Shown here in pieces: positions 1-8,407 of a DNA stretch of 64,000 bases; within the stretch, counting starts at the first letter, position 1; every line of letters starts with the position of its first letter. A program made the translations under genes and the position numbers. Source of the DNA: Streptomyces roseicoloratus (GTDB lineage Bacteria; Actinomycetota; Actinomycetes; Streptomycetales; Streptomycetaceae). The notes beneath the pieces are model-generated. The model searched no databases, was not told where the DNA came from, and was given only the letters and a program-made list of their open reading frames with translations. The stretch covers positions 1-64,000 of the forward strand of contig NZ_SDOY01000110.1 of NCBI RefSeq assembly GCF_004117935.1, given 5' to 3'.

Positions 1-1
1 C

Positions 2-1414
2 CCGGGCGCGCCCGGCGGCCGGCTCGCCGCCGGCGCGAACCGCACGGCGCTGCCCGGCCGTGACGGCGGCGCGCAGGGCCAGAACGGTCCGAGCGGCCAG
101 AACTTCTTCCAGGAGCGCAGCCCCGGCCAGGCTCCCGCCCAGGCCCAGGGTCCGCAGACCGAGCAGCTGCCGCCCGTGCCGCAGGACGGTCAGCGTCCCG
201 GTGCCGGTGCCCCCGGCGGTTTCGTGGGCGGCGCGCAGAGCGCCATCCCGTCCCGTACGGACGTGTGGGGCGGCCAGAACAACCAGGCCGCGCGCGGTCC
301 GCAGGGTCAGCGGCCGCAGGCCCCGCAGGGTGGTCAGCAGCCGCAGGAGCCCCGCCAGGACGGGAACGGCTACCCGGGTGGCGAGCTGCCCGGCGGCGGT
401 CGGCAGCCGCAGCAGCAGCCCGCCCGGCCGCAGGCCGCGAGCTGGGGCAACGACCCGGCGCAGCCGGTCCGCAGGCCGCAGCAGGAGATGACGCCGCTGG
501 ACGCGCCGCGCGGTCACGAGGAGCCCCGGCAGGCTCCGCAGCCGACGGCCCCGCAGGGTTACCAGGGCGGTGCCCAGGACCCGGCGTCCACCGCGCAGTT
601 CGCGCGTCCGGACTTCGGCGCGCCCCAGCAGGCTCCGCAGCAGGCCCCCGGGCAGCAGTTCGGCCACCAGCCGTACGTCCCGCAGGCCCAGGCGCCCGGG
701 CAGGCCCCGCAGGCGCCGGCTCCCGCCCCGCGCCAGCGCACGGCCAACGAGCCGCAGCAGCCGCAGCAGCCCCGCCAGCCCCAGCTCCAGCAGCCGCGTC
801 AGCCGGAGGCCCTGCCGCCGGCGCCGCACTCCGGTGACGGCCGCACGCCGCTGTACGACACCCTGGAGACCAACTGGTTCCCGCAGGGGCAGGAGCAGAA
901 CGGCCAGAACCCGGGCCGGCCCCAGGGTCAGCAGCCGGACCGGAACCAGGGTCAGGGCCAGTACGCCGGCCAGTACCCGGGTCAGCCGCAGCCGCACCAG
1001 GCCCCGGCCCAGGGCGTGCCGGACGTCGAGCGGACGATGCAGACGCCCGTCGTCGCCGAGCGCCCGGGCTCGGCCGGCGAGCAGCGTCCCGAGGCGGGCC
1101 GGTCCAACGGCCAGACCGCCTCCTGGCGGACCTCGCCCAACGACGAGCTGGTGCGCCAGGCCGAGCGGGTGCGCAAGCCCGCCGCCGGCGGTGTCACCAC
1201 CTCCGGGCTCCCGCGGCGCGTGCCGCGGGCCAACCTCGTGCCGGGCACCGCCCAGGAGCAGGCCCAGTCGGCCGGCCCCCAGGTGTCCCGTGCACCCGAC
1301 GACGTCCGCGGCAGGCTCACCAACCTGCGCCGCGGTATCCAGCAGGGCCGTCAGGCGGGCAACTCCACCACGGGTTCCTTCCCTCTCGGTCCGACCCAGC
1401 AGCAGGAGCGTTAG
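2..1414 (+). CDS. cvnA1: Conservon sensor histidine kinase CvnA, C-terminal part only
   Basis: The frame is open from the left edge, so this is the 3' part of a longer gene. Only about 470 residues are visible, and nearly all are a Gln/Pro/Gly/Ala-rich, presumably disordered tail. The sensing, membrane and ATPase regions lie outside the window. The identity rests on the last ~90 residues, which carry SGLPRRVP and VRGRLTNLRRG-type blocks that recur at the end of the complete CvnA at 3389-6646, and on the downstream cvnB-cvnC-cvnD order. In characterised conservons CvnA is a membrane sensor that assembles with CvnB, CvnC and CvnD in a GPCR-like complex. The TAG stop is immediately followed by the cvnB start, and the SD-like CAGGAG lies inside its last codons, so the two are translationally coupled. 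Confidence 0.9.
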   Translation, partial: PGAPGGRLAAGANRTALPGRDGGAQGQNGPSGQNFFQERSPGQAPAQAQGPQTEQLPPVPQDGQRPGAGAPGGFVGGAQSAIPSRTDVWGGQNNQAARGPQGQRPQAPQGGQQPQEPRQDGNGYPGGELPGGGRQPQQQPARPQAASWGNDPAQPVRRPQQEMTPLDAPRGHEEPRQAPQPTAPQGYQGGAQDPASTAQFARPDFGAPQQAPQQAPGQQFGHQPYVPQAQAPGQAPQAPAPAPRQRTANEPQQPQQPRQPQLQQPRQPEALPPAPHSGDGRTPLYDTLETNWFPQGQEQNGQNPGRPQGQQPDRNQGQGQYAGQYPGQPQPHQAPAQGVPDVERTMQTPVVAERPGSAGEQRPEAGRSNGQTASWRTSPNDELVRQAERVRKPAAGGVTTSGLPRRVPRANLVPGTAQEQAQSAGPQVSRAPDDVRGRLTNLRRGIQQGRQAGNSTTGSFPLGPTQQQER

Positions 1415-1837
1415 TTGAGCGCGATGAGCCAGGCGGCGCAGAATCTGAACTGGTTGATCACCAACTTCGTGGACAACACCCCCGGGGTGTCCCACACGGT
1501 GGTGGTCTCCGCCGACGGACTGCTCCTTGCCATGTCCGAAGGTTTCCCCCGCGACCGCGCCGACCAGCTTGCGGCGGTCGCGTCCGGACTGACCTCGCTG
1601 ACCGCGGGGGCGTCCCGGATCTTCGAGGGCGGGCCCGTGGCCCAGACCGTGGTGGAGATGGAGCGCGGCTTCCTCTTCATCATGTCGATCTCGGACGGTT
1701 CCTCGATGGCCGTGCTCGCCCACCCGGAGTGCGACATCGGCCTCGTGGGCTACGAGATGGCGCTGCTCGTCGACCGTGCGGGCAGCGTGCTCACCCCGGA
1801 TCTGCGCGCGGAGCTGCAGGGCAGCCTGCTGCGCTAG
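1415..1837 (+). CDS. cvnB1: Roadblock/LC7 protein CvnB, conservon 1
   Basis: A 140-residue roadblock/LC7 protein, a fold of small dimeric regulators of GTPases; it is expected to sit between sensor CvnA and GTPase CvnD in the conservon complex. I placed the start at TTG 1415, directly after the cvnA stop with GGAG inside the cvnA 3' end; ATG 1424 is an in-frame alternative. It differs from the second copy at 6648 by only a handful of residues (for example Pro for Ala and Ala for Asn after FEGG). The first 103 nucleotides after the start are identical in both copies. Recognition is by whole-sequence resemblance to conservon B proteins and by position. Confidence 0.93.
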   Translation: MSAMSQAAQNLNWLITNFVDNTPGVSHTVVVSADGLLLAMSEGFPRDRADQLAAVASGLTSLTAGASRIFEGGPVAQTVVEMERGFLFIMSISDGSSMAVLAHPECDIGLVGYEMALLVDRAGSVLTPDLRAELQGSLLR

Positions 1838-1931
1838 TCGTACCGGTCCGGGCCGGGCCTCCGTCCGGCAGCCTTTCCGACCGTCCCTTCTCTCCCTGTC
1901 CGTCCTCGTATCCGTACCCGTAAGGACACGC

Positions 1932-1963
1932 CCCGGGCGGTGCGCCCCTCCGCACCGCCCGGG
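1932..1963 (+). terminator. Hairpin between cvnB1 and cvnC1
   Basis: A perfect 13-bp inverted repeat (CCCGGGCGGTGCG, then its complement) surrounds a six-base loop and lies in the middle of the 212-nt gap between cvnB1 and cvnC1. No T-run follows. It could be a partial terminator or an RNA-stability element splitting the operon into AB and CD halves. A smaller hairpin occupies the same place in conservon 2. Confidence 0.6.
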
Positions 1964-2049
1964 ACCCGTTCACCGTCCGGCCGCCCCATCCGGCCCCCCA
2001 CCGGCCCCATCAGACGGCAGAAGGTTCTGCTGTCACGCCCGGAGGATTC

Positions 2050-2457
2050 ATGACCCCGCCCCCCGCCTCTCACGATCCGTACGGCGCGTCGATAGACGAC
2101 GGTTACGGAGCTGAGGGCGACCAGCCGCTGGTCCGTCCGTACGCGATGACCGGCGGCCGGACCAGGCCGCGTTACCAGCTCGCCATCGAGGCGCTGGTCA
2201 GCACGACGGCCGACCCGGCGCACCTGGCCACGCTGCTTCCGGAACACCAGCGCATCTGCCACCTCTGCCGTGAGGTGAAGTCGGTGGCCGAGGTGTCGGC
2301 GCTCCTGTCGATGCCGCTCGGTGTGGCCCGCATCCTCGTGGCCGACCTGGCCGAGGCCGGCATGGTGGCCATCCACCAGCCGGGCAACGGAGAGGCCGGC
2401 GGCACGCCGGACGTGACACTGCTCGAAAGGGTGCTCAGTGGACTTCGCAAGCTCTAG
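2050..2457 (+). CDS. cvnC1: DUF742 protein CvnC, conservon 1
   Basis: A 135-residue DUF742 protein with the family signature LVRPYAMTGGRTRP at about residues 26-40, followed by a winged-helix-like region (LPEHQRIC, VAEVSALLSMPLGVARILVADL). In conservons CvnC is the third partner of the sensor complex; its biochemical role is not settled. The ATG start is preceded by GGAGGA at ideal distance. The N-terminal ~25 residues differ completely from CvnC2, whereas the DUF742 core is nearly the same. The 3' end overlaps the cvnD1 start by 20 nt, which implies coupled translation. Confidence 0.93.
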   Translation: MTPPPASHDPYGASIDDGYGAEGDQPLVRPYAMTGGRTRPRYQLAIEALVSTTADPAHLATLLPEHQRICHLCREVKSVAEVSALLSMPLGVARILVADLAEAGMVAIHQPGNGEAGGTPDVTLLERVLSGLRKL

Positions 2458-3025
2458 CGGTTCCGCCTCCCAGGGCCGCTCGACCACCAGCGCGAAGATC
2501 GTGGTGGCGGGTGGCTTCGGCGTGGGCAAGACCACGTTCGTCGGCGCGGTCTCCGAGATCAACCCGCTCCGGACCGAGGCCGTGATGACGTCCGCTTCCG
2601 CGGGCATCGACGACCTCACCCACACCGGTGGGAAGACGACCACCACGGTGGCGATGGACTTCGGCCGCATCACGCTGGACCAGGACCTGATCCTGTACCT
2701 CTTCGGTACGCCCGGTCAGGACCGCTTCTGGTTCATGTGGGACGACCTGGTCCGCGGTGCCATCGGCGCCGTCGTGCTCGTGGACACCCGGCGCCTCGCC
2801 GACTGCTTCCCGGCCGTGGACTACTTCGAGAACTCGGGCCTCCCCTTCGTGATCGCCCTCAACGGTTTCGACGGGCACCAGCCGTACACGCCCGACGAGG
2901 TGCGCGAGGCGCTCCAGATCGGGCCGGACACCCCGATCCTCACGACCGACGCGCGGCACCGCGCGGACGCGAAGAGCGCGCTCATCACCCTCGTCGAGCA
3001 CGCCCTCATGGCGCGGTTGAAGTAG
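2438..3025 (+). CDS. cvnD1: Conservon small GTPase CvnD, copy 1
   Basis: A 195-residue Ras-like/MglA-type GTPase, the G-protein output of the conservon. The P-loop GGFGVGKT is at about residues 25-32, the G3-like motif is GTPGQDRF near residue 90 (Gly replaces the usual Asp), and a G4-like NGFDG lies near residue 142. It starts at GTG 2438 inside the cvnC1 3' end. The protein is almost identical to CvnD2; visible differences are in residues 8-15 and single changes such as HTGG/HTGD, PIL/PII and the last residue. Hairpins downstream probably end the operon. Confidence 0.94.
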   Translation: MDFASSSGSASQGRSTTSAKIVVAGGFGVGKTTFVGAVSEINPLRTEAVMTSASAGIDDLTHTGGKTTTTVAMDFGRITLDQDLILYLFGTPGQDRFWFMWDDLVRGAIGAVVLVDTRRLADCFPAVDYFENSGLPFVIALNGFDGHQPYTPDEVREALQIGPDTPILTTDARHRADAKSALITLVEHALMARLK

Positions 3026-3075
3026 TACACCTCAAGGAGAAGTTGATATACGTCAGTTGTCGTAGAGGTTTTGGG

Positions 3076-3104
3076 GGCGGTCTGTGTCGTTGGACACGAC
3101 CGCC
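3076..3104 (+). terminator. First hairpin downstream of cvnD1
   Basis: The arms GGCGGTC-T-GTGTC and GACACGACCGCC pair around a short GTTG loop with a single bulged T, 50 nt after the cvnD1 stop. No clear U-tract follows. Confidence 0.55.
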
Positions 3105-3195
3105 TCCGATGGTTCCACCGGTTCATAACGTTTCGACAGAGAATTGGGACCCCTCGGACACCCGACGCATCCGATCGGTGCCGCTGCGCTCACAT

Positions 3196-3219
3196 GAGCC
3201 CCGCCTTTTGGCGGGGCTC
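3196..3219 (+). terminator. Terminator after conservon 1
   Basis: A perfect 10-bp stem (GAGCCCCGCC / GGCGGGGCTC) with a TTTT loop is followed by a T-rich stretch (GCTCTTTATG). This is the likely main terminator separating the two conservons. Confidence 0.75.
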
Positions 3220-3388
3220 GCTCTTTATGCCCGTTTTATCTGTGCCGCGGGGCGCGGAAACCGGCTGCTTCGCACTGTTTGGAGGGGACCCCCTTCACGT
3301 GCTGGAATTCATGAACTCCCGAGTAGTACGGCCCTGAACGAAAAACCCGGCACAACGCAGGTGCCGGCGCCGAGAGGTTGTTGGTCGA

Positions 3389-6300
3389 GTGAGGCGAAGC
3401 AAGGAAAGCTCCGCAGAGCAGCAGACGCGGGGCAACTTCACGCCGCCGTCCCGGGGGCCGATCGTGCCCGTGGACGAGCCCGTTGCACCGACGGCCCCGA
3501 GCCGCAAGGGCAGCACCAGCAAGCTGTCCCCGCGCAACTGGCGCGTGCCCACCAGGCTGAACGCGATCCTCCTCATACCCGTGCTCGTCGGCCTCGTCAT
3601 GGGCGGCTTCCAGGTGAAGGGGGCCATCGACACCTGGCAGGAGGCGCAGGACGCCGAGAAGACGGCGCTCATCGTGCGCGCCGCCTCGGACTACGGCCAG
3701 GCGCTGCTCAACGAGCGTGACCTCACCGCCGCACCGCTGCTCAAGGCCAAGACCGCCGCGGACCGCCAGAGCGACGAGGTCACCCAGGCCTACGCCGCCA
3801 CCGACGCCGCCAAGGTCACGTTCGACGAGGCCGTGAAGAACATGCCGAGCGGCCAGGGCCTCGAGCGCCGCCTCCGGCTCTTCCGGGACGCCGAGCCGCG
3901 CCTCCAGGAGCTGCGCAAGGTCGCGTACACCCGCTCGCTCGACCCGGTGAACACCCAGCTCGGCTACACCGAGTGCCAGCACTACCTCATGGAGTTCTCC
4001 AACGAGCTCGGCCTGGGCACCGGCAACATCACCAGCTACGGCCGTACCGTCTACGCCGTCCAGCTGGCGAAGGCCGCCGAGTCCCTCCAGCGCTCCATCG
4101 GCACCCAGCTGCTCGTCCGGCCCAGCCAGAAGGACGAGGTCTTCGCCCAGCAGTCGGTCGCCTTCAACTCGTACAACTACCTGGAGCAGATCGCTCTCGG
4201 CGAGTTCCAGTCCGGCGGCACCGAGGCCGACGTCGAGCGGCTGAAGCAGGTCATGGCCGGCAAGTCCGCCGAGGGCGCCAAGAAGATGGCGGCGCTCGGC
4301 ATCGAGCTGCCCAAGGGCAGCGGCAAGGACACCTCCGTCTACGCCGGCGTCGCCCAGGCCATCGGCTCCGCCAAGGACGCCGAGGCCATCGCGGACCTGA
4401 AGAAGCAGAGCATCACCTCCGACACCTGGATGGCCGTCGCCACCGCCAAGTTCGACGGCTACACCGAGGTCGAGAAGGAACTCGTCGACAAGGCCGTGAC
4501 CGAGGCCGCCGAGATCTCCGAGGACGCCAAGACCGACGCCTACGTCACCGGTGGCATCACCGTCATCGCCCTGCTCGCCGCCTTCATCCTGGCCGGTCTG
4601 ATGGCCCGCCAGATGAGCCGCTCCATGCGCGAGCTCCGCACGGCCGCCTTCGGCATCGCCGAGCAGCGCCTGCCGATGCTGGTCGACCAGCTCTCCCGGA
4701 CCGAGCCCGGCCGGGTCGACACCCGCGTGCAGCCCATCCCGATCGACTCCACGGACGAGATCGGCGAGGTCGCCCGCGCCTTCGACCAGGTGCACCGCGA
4801 GGCCGTCCGGCTCGCCGCCGAGCAGGCCCTGCTCCGCGGCAACATCAACGCGATCTTCACCAACCTCTCGCAGCGCAACCAGTCGCTCATCGAGGGCCAG
4901 CTGACCCTCATCACCGACCTGGAGAACAACGAGGCCGACCCGGACCAGCTGGAGAACCTCTTCCGCCTGGACCACCTGGCCACCCGTATGCGCCGCAACG
5001 GCGAGAACCTCCTGGTCCTCGCCGGCCAGGACCCCGGCCGCCGCTGGGACCAGCCGGTCCCGCTGGTCGACGTCATGCGCGCCGCCGCCTCCGAGGTGGA
5101 GCAGTACGAGCGCATCGAGATCGAGGGCGTCCCCGAGGCCGACATCCACGGCCAGGCCGTGACCGACCTCGTGCACCTGCTCGCCGAGCTCCTGGAGAAC
5201 GCCACGACGTTCTCCTCCCCGCAGACCAAGGTCCGCGTCACCGCGACCCGTCTCCCGGACGGCCGCGTCATGGTCGAGATCCACGACAAGGGCATCGGAC
5301 TCACCGCCGAGGACTTCGCGGACATCAACCACAAGCTGGCGAACCCGCCGACCGTGGACGCCGCCGTCTCGCAGCGCATGGGCCTGTTCGTGGTCGGCCG
5401 GCTGGCCGACCGGCACGGCGTCCGTGTCCAGCTGCGCCCGTCGGGCGAGCAGGCCGGCACCACGTCGCTGGTCATGCTGCCGGACGCGATCACGCACGGT
5501 GGCGGTGGCGAGGCGCCGCTGCAGGACGACTTCACCGTCTCGCAGATGATCCCGCAGCAGTCGCTCTCCGCGTTCGAGCCGCAGGCGCAGCCGATGCGCA
5601 CCGCCGCCGAACTCGGCTTCGACGACTCGCGCTACGAGCAGCAGGGCGACGAGCGCCAGCTCGACCCGGTGAACCGTTCCCTGATGCGCGAGGAGCGCCG
5701 GGCGGCCCTGGAGGCCCAGGTGCACCACCAGGGCCCCGACCACGCGCCGTACGAGGAAGCCGCGGGTGAGCCCGCGCAGCAGACGTACGTACCGCAGGGG
5801 AACGAGCAGGGCTACGCACAGCCGTACGGCGGCGAGTACGCGCAGGAGTACCAGCAGGACTACGCGCAGGAGTACGCGCAGCAGGGTTCCCAGGACCCGC
5901 AGCACGGTCAGGGCCAGGACGCCTTCGGCTACGCCGAGCAGGGTTACGACGGCTACGGGCAGACCGACGGGTCGTACCGGGACCAGGCATATGCGGAAGC
6001 CTCGTACGACGGCGGCGTGAACGGCCACCAGGGATACGAGAACGGCTACGAACCCCAGTCCCAGCAGGCCGAGTGGCAGCAGCAGGCCGGCTATGGCGAC
6101 GGCTTCGCGCAGGCGTTCGGAACGGAACCGGAATCTGCCCAGGCCGCTCCCGAACAGGACCGCGACCGCGTAGGCTTCGACCGTCCCGGTGCCACGCCGG
6201 GTACCGGCCCGGACGCCGGCCACGCGCTGACCGACGCCGGTCTGCCCCGTCGCGGCAGCGTCGCCCCGCAGGCGTCGCAGACCCAGCGGCCGGCGCAGCC

Positions 6301-6646
6301 CGCGTCGCCGGACCGGAACGCCGGACCGGCCGGCACGGAAGCCGACGGTTCCGGGGAATGGCGCTCCGCCAACGACGAGCGCTGGACCCGGGCCGAGAAG
6401 CTCCGCGACCCGAAGGCGGGCGGGGTCACCCCCTCCGGCCTTCCGCGACGGGTTCCCAAGGCCAACCTGGTCGAGGGCGCCGCGGAGCAGACCCCGCAGG
6501 GCGGCCCCCAGGTCTCCCGCGCACCGGAGGACGTCCGGGGCAGGCTGAGCAACCTGCGCCGCGGCGTCCAGCAGGGACGCACCGCGGGTACGGACACGAA
6601 CGGATCGGGCCTCGGCCCGGGCAACACCTACAACCAGGAGCGTTAG
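3389..6646 (+). CDS. cvnA2: Conservon sensor histidine kinase CvnA, copy 2
   Basis: A 1085-residue membrane sensor kinase heading the second conservon. Residues ~55-75 form TM1, ~80-380 an extracytoplasmic helical region of the nitrate/nitrite-sensing (NIT) type, ~385-407 TM2, followed by a HAMP-like segment (IDSTDEIGEVARAFD). The HATPase_c domain spans about 590-700 with an N box (LLENATTF), G1 box (DKGIGL) and G2 box (RMGLFVVGRLADRHG). No canonical H-box phospho-acceptor is obvious, as is usual for CvnA. From ~720 on the protein is a low-complexity Tyr/Gln/Gly-rich tail ending in the block shared with CvnA1. I take GTG 3389 as start. Coupled to cvnB2 (1-nt gap). Confidence 0.93.
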   Translation: MRRSKESSAEQQTRGNFTPPSRGPIVPVDEPVAPTAPSRKGSTSKLSPRNWRVPTRLNAILLIPVLVGLVMGGFQVKGAIDTWQEAQDAEKTALIVRAASDYGQALLNERDLTAAPLLKAKTAADRQSDEVTQAYAATDAAKVTFDEAVKNMPSGQGLERRLRLFRDAEPRLQELRKVAYTRSLDPVNTQLGYTECQHYLMEFSNELGLGTGNITSYGRTVYAVQLAKAAESLQRSIGTQLLVRPSQKDEVFAQQSVAFNSYNYLEQIALGEFQSGGTEADVERLKQVMAGKSAEGAKKMAALGIELPKGSGKDTSVYAGVAQAIGSAKDAEAIADLKKQSITSDTWMAVATAKFDGYTEVEKELVDKAVTEAAEISEDAKTDAYVTGGITVIALLAAFILAGLMARQMSRSMRELRTAAFGIAEQRLPMLVDQLSRTEPGRVDTRVQPIPIDSTDEIGEVARAFDQVHREAVRLAAEQALLRGNINAIFTNLSQRNQSLIEGQLTLITDLENNEADPDQLENLFRLDHLATRMRRNGENLLVLAGQDPGRRWDQPVPLVDVMRAAASEVEQYERIEIEGVPEADIHGQAVTDLVHLLAELLENATTFSSPQTKVRVTATRLPDGRVMVEIHDKGIGLTAEDFADINHKLANPPTVDAAVSQRMGLFVVGRLADRHGVRVQLRPSGEQAGTTSLVMLPDAITHGGGGEAPLQDDFTVSQMIPQQSLSAFEPQAQPMRTAAELGFDDSRYEQQGDERQLDPVNRSLMREERRAALEAQVHHQGPDHAPYEEAAGEPAQQTYVPQGNEQGYAQPYGGEYAQEYQQDYAQEYAQQGSQDPQHGQGQDAFGYAEQGYDGYGQTDGSYRDQAYAEASYDGGVNGHQGYENGYEPQSQQAEWQQQAGYGDGFAQAFGTEPESAQAAPEQDRDRVGFDRPGATPGTGPDAGHALTDAGLPRRGSVAPQASQTQRPAQPASPDRNAGPAGTEADGSGEWRSANDERWTRAEKLRDPKAGGVTPSGLPRRVPKANLVEGAAEQTPQGGPQVSRAPEDVRGRLSNLRRGVQQGRTAGTDTNGSGLGPGNTYNQER

Positions 6647-6647
6647 T

Positions 6648-7070
6648 GTGAGCGCGATGAGCCAGGCGGCGCAGAATCTGAACTGGTTGATCACCAACTT
6701 CGTGGACAACACCCCCGGGGTGTCCCACACGGTGGTGGTCTCCGCCGACGGCCTCCTGCTGGCGATGTCCGAGGGATTCCCCCGGGACCGCGCCGACCAG
6801 CTTGCGGCGGTCGCGTCCGGGCTGACCTCGCTGACCGCGGGCGCGTCCCGGATCTTCGAGGGCGGCGCGGTCAACCAGACGGTCGTGGAGATGGAGCGGG
6901 GCTTCCTCTTCATCATGTCGATCTCGGACGGCTCCTCGCTGGCCGTGCTCGCCCACCCCGAGTCCGACATCGGCCTCGTGGGCTACGAGATGGCCCTGCT
7001 CGTCGACCGCGCGGGAAGCGTCCTGACGCCCGACCTGCGCGCGGAACTCCAGGGAAGTCTGCTCAACTAG
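6648..7070 (+). CDS. cvnB2: Roadblock/LC7 protein CvnB, conservon 2
   Basis: A 140-residue roadblock/LC7 protein, near-identical paralogue of CvnB1. It begins at GTG 6648, one nucleotide after the cvnA2 TAG, with CAGGAG just upstream inside cvnA2. Nucleotides 6649-6751 are identical to 1416-1518 including synonymous positions, which suggests recent duplication or gene conversion. Its expected role is to link the CvnA2 sensor to the CvnD2 GTPase; that follows from the family and gene order, not from any motif in this sequence alone. Confidence 0.93.
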   Translation: MSAMSQAAQNLNWLITNFVDNTPGVSHTVVVSADGLLLAMSEGFPRDRADQLAAVASGLTSLTAGASRIFEGGAVNQTVVEMERGFLFIMSISDGSSLAVLAHPESDIGLVGYEMALLVDRAGSVLTPDLRAELQGSLLN

Positions 7071-7093
7071 CAGACAGACAGTGCGTTTCTCGT

Positions 7094-7115
7094 CACCGCA
7101 CCGTAGGGTGCGGTG
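7094..7115 (+). terminator. Hairpin between cvnB2 and cvnC2
   Basis: A perfect 9-bp stem (CACCGCACC / GGTGCGGTG) with a GTAG loop lies 23 nt after the cvnB2 stop. It occupies the same place as the larger hairpin in conservon 1 and shares the CGCACC core. It has no T-run, so processing or partial termination is more likely than full termination. Confidence 0.5.
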
Positions 7116-7163
7116 GCGCGGTTCCAAGGGACATGGGGCTGCGAGGCAGTCGGAGGAGGACAC

Positions 7164-7721
7164 GTGGGTACACCCCCGGGCGCAAGCCCCTACAACGGTT
7201 TTGACGCGCATCAGGCGCCGCTCGGCGACCCCGCGCAGAACCGGTACAACTTTCCCTCCACGCCGAGCAGACCCGCACAGCCCTACCAGCAGCCGCACTC
7301 CCAGCCCGCGCACGCCGGTGCGCCCGCCGCTCCGGCCGGCCGCCGGGGCGGTCAGGGCGGCTCGGGGAGCTCGGGCGGGAACAACCCGCTGGTGCGTCCG
7401 TACGCGATGACCGGTGGCCGGACCAGGCCGCGCTACCAGCTCGCCATCGAGGCGCTGGTCAGCACCACGGCCGACCCGGCCCGGCTGCAGGGCCAGTTGC
7501 CCGAGCACCAGCGGATCTGCCGGCTGTGCTTCGAGATCAAGTCGGTCGCGGAGATCTCGGCCCTCCTCTCCATCCCCCTCGGCGTTGCCCGGATTCTCGT
7601 CGCCGACCTGGCCGAGGCCGGACTCGTCGCCATCCACCAGCCCGGCGGCGACGAGGCCGCCGGCGGTCAGCCAGACGTGACACTGCTCGAAAGGGTGCTC
7701 AGTGGACTTCGCAAGCTCTAG
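7164..7721 (+). CDS. cvnC2: DUF742 protein CvnC, conservon 2
   Basis: A 185-residue DUF742 protein. I chose GTG 7164 because GGAGGAGGA lies three bases upstream; an open frame 17 codons longer (from 7113) lacks a ribosome binding site. Residues 1-70 are a Pro/Gln/Gly-rich leader not found in CvnC1. The core then starts with NPLVRPYAMTGGRTRP and continues with the winged-helix-like region (LPEHQRIC, VAEISALLSIPLG). It overlaps cvnD2 by 20 nt in exactly the same way as in conservon 1. The divergent N-terminus against a conserved core may set partner specificity; that is inference. Confidence 0.92.
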   Translation: MGTPPGASPYNGFDAHQAPLGDPAQNRYNFPSTPSRPAQPYQQPHSQPAHAGAPAAPAGRRGGQGGSGSSGGNNPLVRPYAMTGGRTRPRYQLAIEALVSTTADPARLQGQLPEHQRICRLCFEIKSVAEISALLSIPLGVARILVADLAEAGLVAIHQPGGDEAAGGQPDVTLLERVLSGLRKL

Positions 7722-8283
7722 CGGCGGTGCGGCCCGTTCAACCACCAGCGCGAAGATCGTGGTGGCGGGTGGCTTCGGCGTGGGCAAGACCACGTTCGTC
7801 GGCGCGGTCTCGGAGATCAACCCGCTGCGAACCGAGGCCGTGATGACGTCCGCTTCCGCGGGCATCGACGACCTCACCCACACGGGCGACAAGACGACGA
7901 CGACCGTCGCCATGGACTTCGGCCGCATCACCCTGGACCAGGACCTGATCCTGTACCTCTTCGGTACGCCCGGTCAGGACCGCTTCTGGTTCATGTGGGA
8001 CGACCTGGTCCGCGGTGCCATCGGCGCCGTCGTGCTCGTGGACACCCGCCGTCTCGCCGACTGCTTCCCCGCGGTCGACTACTTCGAGAACTCGGGCCTC
8101 CCCTTCGTGATCGCCCTCAACGGCTTCGACGGGCACCAGCCGTACACGCCCGACGAGGTGCGCGAGGCGCTCCAGATCGGCCCCGACACCCCGATCATCA
8201 CCACCGACGCCCGCCACCGCGCGGACGCGAAGAGCGCGCTCATCACCCTCGTCGAGCACGCCCTCATGGCCCGCCTGCGGTAG
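7702..8283 (+). CDS. cvnD2: Conservon small GTPase CvnD, copy 2
   Basis: A 193-residue Ras-like GTPase closing the second conservon, with P-loop GGFGVGKT, GTPGQDRF and NGFDG in the same places as CvnD1. It starts at GTG 7702 within cvnC2. It is two residues shorter than CvnD1 near the N-terminus and otherwise almost identical, so the two GTPases could share effectors. A strong terminator follows 23 nt after the stop, so the operon ends here. Confidence 0.94.
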   Translation: MDFASSSGGAARSTTSAKIVVAGGFGVGKTTFVGAVSEINPLRTEAVMTSASAGIDDLTHTGDKTTTTVAMDFGRITLDQDLILYLFGTPGQDRFWFMWDDLVRGAIGAVVLVDTRRLADCFPAVDYFENSGLPFVIALNGFDGHQPYTPDEVREALQIGPDTPIITTDARHRADAKSALITLVEHALMARLR

Positions 8284-8306
8284 TCGTCCCGCCGCCGCAC
8301 GCCCCC

Positions 8307-8342
8307 GAAGGCCGTGTCCCCCGGAAGGGGGACACGGCCTTC
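8307..8342 (+). terminator. Terminator after conservon 2
   Basis: A perfect 16-bp stem (GAAGGCCGTGTCCCCC and its complement) closes on a GGAA tetraloop, 23 nt after the cvnD2 stop. It is followed by TCGTCGT rather than a pure T-run. Confidence 0.85.
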
Positions 8343-8407
8343 GTCGTGAAACCGGTCACGCCGGCACCGGCGTCCCAGTACGTTGTACGGGGACCTCGGG
8401 GGGAGAC

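Larger units (their letters stand above)
3026..3388. other. Intergenic region between the two conservons
   Basis: This 363-nt stretch has no credible gene; an 88-codon open frame starting at TTG 3071 has no ribosome binding site and no recognisable sequence. It holds two terminator-like hairpins (3076-3104 and 3196-3219) and presumably the promoter of the second conservon in its last ~170 bases, although I see no convincing -35/-10 pair. Confidence 0.7.

Noticed and set aside
3071..3337. An 88-codon frame between the conservons.
   Set aside because: It starts at a TTG without ribosome binding site, crosses two terminators and resembles nothing I know.
3236..6970. A 1244-codon open frame on the minus strand across cvnA2.
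   Set aside because: It is antisense to a clear sensor kinase, has no recognisable domain, and long antisense frames are expected in DNA this GC-rich.
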